Assembly (NCBI GenBank): GCA_003439945.1 | Contig: QVRM01002175.1 | Location: 35,001-99,000 of the forward strand | Direction of reading: 5' to 3' | Length of the DNA stretch: 64,000 nt | Source of the DNA: Dermanyssus gallinae | Lineage: Eukaryota; Arthropoda; Arachnida; Mesostigmata; Dermanyssidae | Shown: in pieces, positions 55,776 to 64,000 of the stretch | Layout of the letters: every line of letters begins with the position of its first letter | Position numbering within the stretch: position 1 is the first letter of the stretch | Notes under the pieces: generated by a model | Told to the model about the DNA's origin: nothing | Databases searched by the model: none | What the model saw: only the letters and a program-made list of their open reading frames with translations | Made by a program: the position numbers and the translations under genes

Positions 55776-56905
55776 TTAGAAATATATTAATTAAATATAG
55801 CGCAGTTTCAGAATTATGTGATCTTATGATTTGAAAACATATTGCCAGACAGCAATATATCTTCAAATAAAAAATTAGGACACTTTCGATGACCTGCTTT
55901 TCATTTCACAACACTTGTGTTTTAAATTTTACAGGCCATCTCTACAGGCCAGAGGGATGGCTACAATTGATGGCTCACCTTTGCGCTTAGACAACAAACT
56001 GTTTACTTATTTGCGATGCAACTTAGCAGTGCGTTCTTTGTTGGCGTAAATACAAAATGGCGACCATGTACGGTACCGTGCTACCTAAAAACGGTATAAC
56101 ATCCTAAGCGGTATATATAAAATATTTTTTTAGATGTATATGCGTCTAATTTTTTTAAAAAAAGTTGGAAGCGCAAAGTATGTAAAGTACAGCAACAGAA
56201 ACACAGTTCCCGGAACTTCGGCGACTATTACTCCGCCACAAACATGATGCACGCGTGACGCTTCGAGCATGTCTATACGTCGTCTTTGTTAGAAAAAGGT
56301 TGCACCGTCGAATGACAATAACAATAATAGAGTCATTTTAACCGAAGGTCACCTGCCTGCACAGGAATGTGTCTGTATGCCTTCGGCAATAGAAAACTAC
56401 AGCCAACCATTATTATCATCATTGGCTTTGTCATCGATGCCGGTCTGCGCCGCCTGTCAATGTAACCAGCAGCAGCAGCAGCAATAACATTCAACATCCT
56501 GACAGGTCGTATCATGTGGCCGGCGAACCACCACGACTAGATGAGTCGTAACACAGATCGGTGTGTGGACAACGTGAAACGCAATCGGTAACGCACGTGA
56601 AAGGCCATTCGTCACCCCCCCCCGGCCGGCGTCGGAGGACGAATGGCAACTTTTCTCTGGTTCCACTGCCAAAACGACCGGTGCAATGAAAGACTTTGCG
56701 ACGGCTAGGTAAGCGGCGGTTACGGCTGCGGCCAGCGTCGACCTAACAGAGTTCGCCATGTGACCAACGCCAATTATGCTGTAACCAAACATACGGTGAG
56801 ACCACAGCCGTACATGCAACGGTAACAATGCAAAGCGTCGTCCTTGGCGACTACAACGACGACAACATTTGTCTACTATATAATACTCCATATATATATA
56901 TACGA

Positions 56906-56954
<49 letters not shown>

Positions 56955-59863
56955 ACATAACGCGAGTCGTTTGATACAAATACAACACAAAATAATAACA
57001 TCTTAATTATTCTTTCTCTCTATAATTCTTTCTATATAGAAAGACATATATTTCTCTCTTTCCCTCTGTGTAAACATGTATCTATATACAACATAATACA
57101 AATATTTCATATCAAGATATATATGTATAGAGAGAGAGAGTGATCTACAACATCTTAAGACTAATGTGATAAAAGAAAATTGCGCACAAAATAAGCGTTA
57201 CAGATTTTCTTGTGTACTCCTCGATATATGTTTCTTCTAAACATGTACGCTTGTTCGCACAATCGCGCGATTTCTGATAGTGCTGTTTTTTGAAATTGTG
57301 TTAAGACACGTTTCACAGAATGGATGTCTGTAACCAATTCAAATGCGACCGCTTAACTTGGATTTTATTTTTAAAACATAAAATTGCTTGCAGAAGCTTG
57401 GCCTAAAACACACAGTCACAATGTTGCCAAAAACTACTTTAGATTTTAATCGCTACAAATGGTTTTTACTTGAATTTATGAAGAGGTTATTTGACACAAC
57501 TCTGTTTAATTGCACACGACACAATGGTTACCAAACTGAAATGAGTAAAATACGGCCTGCATGGCATAGAGCCCGATTATTAATTGTTAACTGATTTTGT
57601 TCGGTAGATGGCGCACTTGACAAATATATTTGTAACTTTTGGTGTCTAAATATTGCAGAAAACTATATTCATTATATTCTTGGTTGAATTGTCTGATATT
57701 AATTTTTGTAATTTCTGAATATAGTGGATGCTCTAGGTATATTACCTAATCGAAAATATATATTTGGCTTTTTTGGTTAAAGCATAATAAAGCTTAGTTT
57801 CTTGAATTTACGCACATCTTTAACTGGCTGGTTACAAAGCGTATGTCTAACGCTGTCCGTCTTCTGGTGTGGTCCAAATGGTCAAATACTCAAATGGTCT
57901 TCAATACCTTCAGTACACCTAAATTTAGGTGCAAATCTTTTCATAAAGTTGGCGTCGCACCAATACGCGCAGTCCAAATACTTATCTATATAAAGTAAAC
58001 TAAATATAAAATAAATATTTCAAAATTACCATCAATCATTCTGTAGCAAACACTAAACTTCTTCAATTATCCTCTAAGATCCTCGGCAAGTACTGTGTAA
58101 AATCGACAACTCCTATATTTCTTGTTAGTAGTCTATGGTCAACACAATCGAACGAGCGAAGCCAAAGCAGGCGACGTAAAAGGGTGCCCCAGTTTCAAAT
58201 ATGGTTAAGTTTTGCGTCGCATAGCTTTATGTAAACAGAACAGCAGGAAAATAAGATATAACTTAAAACAATTTCTGGGACATGGTTCGCATGTCTACAT
58301 TATATGTAGACACTTTGAAAGTGATTTGAAGAGCGGAGGCTTTTCGACGTTATCGGTGATTGTCACTCCTTGGTGGGCGCGAGGAGGAACGCCGCATTTT
58401 GCGTCAGTCTCTTCTTCTCATAATGAAAGAAGCGCTTGGTATCAATCATCAAGCACATCCGGGCCATGCTTCTGTAGTCGACGACATCGTAGGGTATCGC
58501 ATGTAAACTGCAGTTACGCCTCAATAAACCCTAAACAACTAGGCTTTTCACTTGTCCGGGCAACACAATTATGTGTGTTTGGCCTATTATGCAAACTCCT
58601 TGTCGAGGGCTCGAAGGTAAATAGTGGCAGTTGGAGTTGTTCTAAGCCTATCTTACAGTCGGCGAAAACAAGCTGCCAGTCTGTAGAAGCCCAAGTCTAT
58701 TGTGGGGAAATCTATATCTCGCCCACGTCGTCTCATCTGCATTCAATATTGTTGAAAGGGTAAATTAAATGCAACGGCTGGGTGGCCCGACTTAATAGGA
58801 GAGGCCTGTACACGTAAGCCAGTGATGATATCCTTATCATAACGAGTGCGATATATAATAATATCTTAGATAACACCAGACATAGAATGCTTCGCGTTTC
58901 ATCTTGAGTGTGCGTCGGGCTACAAATGAGTTGCGGCCGTGCGGTTTCTGGACGACTTGGTGGAGTCCACCTCTAAAACCATGTTGCATCTTGCCGGATG
59001 TTTCTCGAGGGTAATCCGTGTATTATTAGAATCCGGAACGTACTGACACGTCCAAGAACAGAATTAACTGTCGCTCGGTAAACATGTTGTAGTGGGGAAC
59101 AATTGTTTACAGCCCGGTATAAATAAAATGTGTCCTTATCCTAAGATATATATTAGCCGGCGAGGTAGACAGAAACTCCCTCAGTATGAAGGCGTCGCGA
59201 CATCCTATAGATACTCAAGCGATATCACGTTTTGCGCTATCGATTTCGTTTTGGCAGGAGGTTTCAGCTTTAGAAAAAAATATTTGCGCTTACGTTAAAT
59301 AACCTTTACTAAGCCTGCTTGAGATAGGGTTTTCAGAACAAAAATGTTCGGTTTAAAGGTGCTACTATTCTGAGTATTATAAAATGATCCATTTGTTTTA
59401 CACCTGCAATGGTAAAAAAGCAACGACAATCGATAACGGTTGTTCATATATTGGCTTGCTGCTTGCGATCACCACGGTTTTATCCGCTGAGTACTTCTAA
59501 CATAACGTGGTTAAATAACTATTAGTACTATCTAACCTCAATCGGAATTTTCATGGTGTGCGTGTATCCCCCTGGCATTACACCGTAACCACTCAGAGGC
59601 CCAGAGAAGAGATTTTTGCCGGATTTTGCCTATTTTTGTTCTAGAGTCCAGTGAGTTTCATTTACGTTTAGCGCATTTGGAACTTCGAAGATTTGTCGAA
59701 AGAAATCTGGCATTGTTGCAATTATAAGTGTTTTTTTTTAAACAGCAAACCACGTTGTGACCACGTGCAATTTAAAAACCGAAGTGCGTCAACTTTTAAA
59801 CGCGTTAATAATATACTCCTGTGTGTTATAACACAACTCGGGGAAGTGTTACGCACTATATAT
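55776..59863. other. No gene recognised; (TA)n at 56890-56951
   Basis: About 4 kb of AT-rich DNA with a long TA tract, a C-run near 56618 and a (GA)n at about 57129-57140. The 183-codon plus frame at 58212-58763 is the longest non-repeat frame outside the transposons, but shows no domain, signal peptide or codon pattern I can recognise. Confidence 0.45.
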
Positions 59864-60069
59864 ATAAAGTGTGTTGCAAAAAATTAGCAACTCATGTTTT
59901 TTTTGTGATAATTTCGGCTTGGTTTATTTGAATGGCTTGAAATTTTAAGCGCATGATGTACATGACGAAACATGAGTACAGTGTTGATTTCAATTGCAAT
60001 CTCAACATCGGTTCATACAAAAAATAAAAAAGTGTGAAAAAACAGTGTTGCAAAATATTAGCAACAATA
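59864..60069 (+). repeat. Tc1-like element left IR/DR arm
   Basis: Begins aaagtgtgttgcaaaaaatt and ends at gcaacaata (60069). The outer direct repeat is at about 59870-59892 and the inner at about 60044-60066. Confidence 0.9.
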
Positions 60070-60134
60070 GCGCCTTACAGCGTATTCGATTCTTAGCAGG
60101 GCTGTATGACTCATTTGAAACTACATATTTTATT

Positions 60135-61117
60135 CTAGAAACGGGTTTTTCGTCCCTTCTTCTGAATCAAATCGTAAACTCGGTCTTTCATGGAGTTAAT
60201 GAGCTGTTGTAAGTACGAAAGTGGAATATTAGTCCATGCTTGCTGGACAGCTTCTTTGAGGTCCGACAAATGATTATATTGTCGACCATTTGCGTAAATC
60301 TGCTTTACCAAATGTCCCCAAAGATTTTTAATAGGATTTAGGTCTGGACTTAATGCCGGCCAGTCAAAAAGTGGCACTCCTTGTTCTTGAAAGAAGGCTA
60401 TAGTGCTAGCCGAGGTATGAAACGTGGCGTTGTCTTGTTGAAAAACTGCGTCAGGTGCCCCAATTCTTCTGAAGTGGGCTTCTAACTGGGAACCGACAAT
60501 GCGCTGGTACATGTCAGAATTGTTTCGGCCCACAATCTCGACTAGAGCAGACTTCCCATTATATCCAAACGCGCCCCAATATTTCACAGAGCCACCACCG
60601 GCCACACGTTTCGAGAACCATTTAGGTTCCTTCCGTAAGTCGTGCCAATAGTACTGACAGCCGTCAGGGCCATCGATTCATCCGAGAAGACGATGTTTTT
60701 CCACTCGTTATCCCAAGTTTGGTATCCATGCGAAAATTCACGCCGTGCGACAATGTGCTTCGGTTGCAGTCGCGGCATAAGCTTCCTTTTCGCGTATCGC
60801 ACGTTTTTGTCAGAACTTAACACTCGGTACACTGTGGATCGGTGCACTGGCACTCCCAAAGTAGTCCTGATTCTAGAAGAAGACATTTGGCCATGAGTAG
60901 CCAACTGTATGATCCTTCGCCGATCTCGAATAGTCAAAACTGGCTTACGCCCACTGTTAGATCTGCACCTTTGGTTCACTCCAGGGTGTAAGAACCTGCT
61001 GATGGTGCTCTTATGCCGTTCTAATCTGGTTGCTATAGCAGTTACTGTATGACCGAGCTCAGCATATGCCTCAATTCTTGTCTTTTCGTTATCCGAAAGA
61101 TCCTTTGTACGACCCAT
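60135..61117 (-). pseudogene. Tc1-like transposase, frameshift and E-to-K change
   Basis: ATG at 61117 opens MGRTKDLSDNEKTRIEAYAE (first HTH), then STISRFL, GRKPVLTIRDRRRI (second HTH, with a GRPR-like AT hook as SGRKP) and IVFSDES (first catalytic Asp, residue 146). A shift follows directly. The downstream frame (60605 to 60135) has GGGSVKYWGAFGYNGKSALV, FQQDNATFHTS (second Asp) and WPALSPDLNPIKNLWG. The third acidic residue of DD34E should be the Glu of NPIEN, but the codon at 60327-60329 is AAA (Lys). The stop is at 60135. Two independent lesions make it inactive. Confidence 0.93.
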
Positions 61118-61292
61118 GGTTTAAACATAAGATTCGTCGTTAGTTCGGAACAACGACTAAGCTGTACAATATTTTGCAGCTATATAACGATTGATTTAGC
61201 TAGACAATATTCCTGACATTTGATCCCTGGGATCGAATATCAGCTGTAGTATCGACTATCCTTCACAAACAAGAGCTGTGTTGTTAGCATGT

Positions 61293-61496
61293 TATTGTTG
61301 CTAATATTTTGCAACACTGTTTTTTCACACTTTTTTATTTTTTGTATGAACCGATTTTGAGATTGCAATGAAATCAACACTATACTCATGTTTCGTCATG
61401 TACATCATGCGCTTAAAATTTCAAGCCATTCAAATAAACCAAGCCGAAATTATCGCCAAAAAACATGAGTTGCTAATTTTTTGCAACACACTTTAT
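61293..61496 (-). repeat. Tc1-like element right IR/DR arm
   Basis: Reverse complement of the left arm with a few mismatches and a 2-base length difference in a T-run. It borders a (TA)n microsatellite. Confidence 0.9.
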
Positions 61497-61662
61497 ATAT
61501 ATATATATATATATATCCAAGCAAAAGCCAAGCTGACCAGGCGGAAAAATTATATTCCATATTAAATACAGTGTTTTTATTTAATACTGAAATGTTTATT
61601 CACAAGGTAGATACGTTGGAATTACGCATGAAAAAGCACATCCGAAAATGCGTTATTCGGAT

Positions 61663-61696
<34 letters not shown>

Positions 61697-61715
61697 TCAT
61701 CATCATCATCATCTT
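61495..61715. repeat. (TA)n, (AAT)n and (ATC)n microsatellites
   Basis: TA at 61495-61516, AAT at about 61664-61694 and ATC at about 61695-61713, with unique DNA between. Confidence 0.9.
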
Positions 61716-61893
61716 ATTTATTATTACTATCACTATTTGTCGACGTTGTAGTCATCATCGACCTGTCTCGTGCGCATCGTACAGGTAGCACACAATTCAT
61801 CCGCTGTGTCTGTGTGTGTGTGTTGCTACTGTTGCTACTTTAAGGTGAAACAGCTACACGAGCCCCCTTTACCGGTACGGGGATAGTCGACAG

Positions 61894-62035
61894 TTGTGAT
61901 GACAACACTAACAACAACAGTAGTAAAAGTAACAACAACAATTGCAGCAGCAGCAGCAACAATAACAACAACAACGACAACAACAACCACACTAGCAACA
62001 ATAACGACGACAACAATAACAGCAACAATATTAGC
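61894..62035. repeat. CAA/CAG triplet tract
   Basis: Interrupted AAC/CAG triplets, open on the minus strand as poly-Leu (61840-62073), which is an artefact. Confidence 0.9.
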
Positions 62036-63230
62036 GACGCGTACAACGCCGCGTACAAAACTGTAGCAAGCATCGCGGCGGTGGTGACAGGTTTGATGCG
62101 ATTACAATAGCGGGAGATCAGGTTACGACATTCGGCGAGGTGAGGTCATCCACTTCAGCTACTGTATGAGTTCTACTCACGAGTAAAACTACCTCGCGCT
62201 CGCTCCTCGACCCACTACTCCAATATCCACCCGTCGATAGACGTCGGCCTGCTAACATGCCGGCCGAGGTCGGGTTGGGTCGGCCAAGACGCGCGATCAT
62301 TGTAAAGCTTGTGGCTCTGGCTATAATCTAATCAAAGCAACGATAGAGTTGAACACGAGACTCTTCGTAGGAGGTGACGCGCTTTGACGCGCGGCCGAAG
62401 CGCGCGATCACCCGTCACCGTCGAACGTCGTCGTCGTTAGTGAAGTTCCAGTTCGCACTTCATTGAGTTGTCGCCAGACTCAGATCGGGCGAAGCTTGCG
62501 GAACAACGCAACCACGATAACAACGGGCGCAAACGATGACAAGGAACCTTCAAGGACGCCTTGGCTTCCAAATGTTTTTACGGCAAGCACGGCTAAACAG
62601 CATATGGCTATAGGGGGGCATTTTGCGCGGCTAAGCAATATAGGCGTGCGGTTCAACGTCTCGCCTTCTATGAAGAACTCACCTCGAAGTTAAGTTTATG
62701 AAAAAAACTGAGGGGCAGGGGCAAGTGAGTGAGGTCGGCGTTGTGTTGGCAGCCTGTTGTTAAAGACAGCAACACCCACCACACGAAACGGAAAACGACC
62801 TTCACGTTTTTCATTTATCTCGTTCCATCTTTCTATGTCTCCTTCGCCCTCCGCACCTTCCCCCCCTCTCTCTCCCCTCTCTCTGTCTCATTTTCGCTTT
62901 TTTGTTCATCGCCTCCGTTTATCTGTATTGTCTTGTACAGCGCCCGGCAGCGGCGATGCAACCTTTGACCACTTACGTTCACGTTACGTTAGCCAAGTTA
63001 GCTGCGTTCCGCAACTCAATTTGAGCGAACTCGGTGGTTCGCTAAGCAAACCTTAGCGAACTCAACTCGTGTCGAATTCACTGTCAGGTACCGTCAGGCT
63101 TTTGGCATTTTGCGAGCGGTACATTCGCTCGGTTGACATAGGTCTGACCTACCGACAGCAGGAAGAAGAAATGGCCACTGCACCATCTCTTAAGCACCTG
63201 TCCCTGCTCCGATGCCGAGACATCACCCGA
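62036..63230. other. No gene recognised
   Basis: Somewhat GC-richer. A CT-rich patch at about 62855-62890. No motif in the frames. Confidence 0.5.
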
Positions 63231-63340
63231 GGGTGATGATGATGATGATGATGATGAAGATGGTGTTGGTGGTGATGATGATGATGAAGATGACGATACT
63301 GGTGACGATGCTGCTGCTGCTGATAATGATGGTAATGACG
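63231..63340. repeat. GAT/GGT triplet tract
   Basis: GAT repeats at 63233-63256 and 63272-63300, then GCT and GAT. Poly-Met, poly-His and poly-Ser frames are artefacts. Confidence 0.9.
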
Positions 63341-63835
63341 AGAAGACTTCAGCGGCATTCCATCGACATACATGCATACACCTACATACACATGGATGCC
63401 GCCGCCGTGCTGCGCTGTGCGTATGTACATAGGAGAACACAGACAGAGGATAAGGTGAGATATGCCCCAGCTCCTCCACCGAAGCTCTCATCATAATTCC
63501 AGTCACTTGGCGCTGACACATCCATATCTCAACAGGCAATCTAGGCCAAACACTTTCACTACTGCTGCTGCTGCTGCCGCTAGGACTGCTGGACTGCGGC
63601 GGCGGCGCCACATCATTCGTACCCCACTACAGCTTACGGAACCGAGACAGACGGACGGGGGTTATGGGGGGTCGTCGTCCACGATACAAGCCGCCACACG
63701 TACGCACATGTGTCTCTCTATACTGTCTGTCTGTCTTGTATCGACATGCATTCAAAGCTGCATACACAGATGAGCACATGTCGCAAAAGCAGAATGCGCC
63801 GGCGAGCAGAGCTTGTGCAGCGGGTGCAGACGACG
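63341..63835. other. No gene recognised
   Basis: GCT/GCC triplets at about 63561-63610; otherwise unassigned. Confidence 0.5.
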
Positions 63836-63960
63836 ACGACAACAACAACAACAACGGCAACAATAACAACCAGAACAACTATAACAACAACGACAACAAT
63901 CACAACAACAACAACGGCAACAACAATCACAACAATAACAACGAGAAAAACTATCACGAC
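63836..63960. repeat. AAC triplet tract
   Basis: Near-continuous interrupted AAC/GAC triplets, Asn-rich on plus and Val-rich on minus. Confidence 0.9.
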
Positions 63961-64000
63961 AACATCGCGTTGTCGATCTTCATTTGCACTTGTTGAGCTA

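Larger units (their letters stand above)
59864..61496 (-). mobile_element. Tc1-like (DD34E family) element with long IR/DR termini
   Basis: About 1.63 kb. The two ends are near-perfect inverted repeats of about 204 bp (59864-60069 and 61293-61496). Each arm contains two similar repeats, an outer gtgttgcaaaaaattagcaa and an inner gtgttgcaaaatattagcaa, about 175 bp apart. This is the IR/DR arrangement of Tc1-type elements such as Sleeping Beauty, where each repeat is a transposase site. TA-rich flanks make the exact TA target ambiguous. The transposase is on the minus strand. Confidence 0.92.

Noticed and set aside
58212..58763. 183-codon plus-strand frame
   Set aside because: No domain, biased composition or splice context; compatible with chance in 64 kb of six-frame sequence.

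Overview
The window looks like nuclear DNA of an invertebrate, most likely an arthropod. Mariner (DD34D) and Tc1-like (DD34E) transposons, APE-type LINEs, several tRNA-derived SINE families and very abundant microsatellites occur together, and there are no operons, ribosome binding sites or dense genes. A mite, tick or similar chelicerate is a guess only. No rRNA or functional tRNA gene was found, and no host gene could be named with confidence.

Layout. 1-3.6 kb: triplet-repeat block, a SINE, and a decayed HTH transposase. 3.6-4.9 kb: a mariner with both terminal inverted repeats (TIRs) and TA target duplication. 5-14 kb: mostly non-coding, with a mariner fragment near 7.1 kb, dense CAA/GTT triplet repeats, a tRNA-derived SINE (12.3-12.6 kb) and a short open frame that may be host coding (12.6-13.1 kb). 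14.2-15.9 kb: two more copies of the first SINE. 16.2-18.1 kb: a degraded LINE. 18.3-21.7 kb, minus strand: a LINE with one uninterrupted frame carrying endonuclease, reverse transcriptase (RT) and a C-terminal zinc finger; this is the only clearly intact protein-coding gene. 22-32 kb: mainly microsatellites and unassigned DNA, with a short coding-like frame at 29.1-29.3 kb and a second SINE family. 32.2-33.1, 40.2-40.9, 48.2-50.3 and 54.9-55.4 kb: fragments of other LINEs. 42.2-43.4 kb: a second mariner, inserted inside a SINE. 54.0-55.7 kb: a compound inverted-repeat structure. 59.9-61.5 kb: a Tc1-like element with ~200-bp TIRs of IR/DR type. 61.5-64 kb: triplet repeats again.

The elements work as mobile DNA rather than as a pathway. 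The SINEs carry Pol III A/B boxes, and at least two insertions are flanked by 13-16 bp target duplications, as expected for LINE-mediated retroposition. One SINE family shares a short 3' motif with a LINE fragment in the same window. All DNA-transposon transposases here are broken by frameshifts, an in-frame deletion or a catalytic substitution. A modular repeat family next to (TA)n tracts recurs at least nine times.
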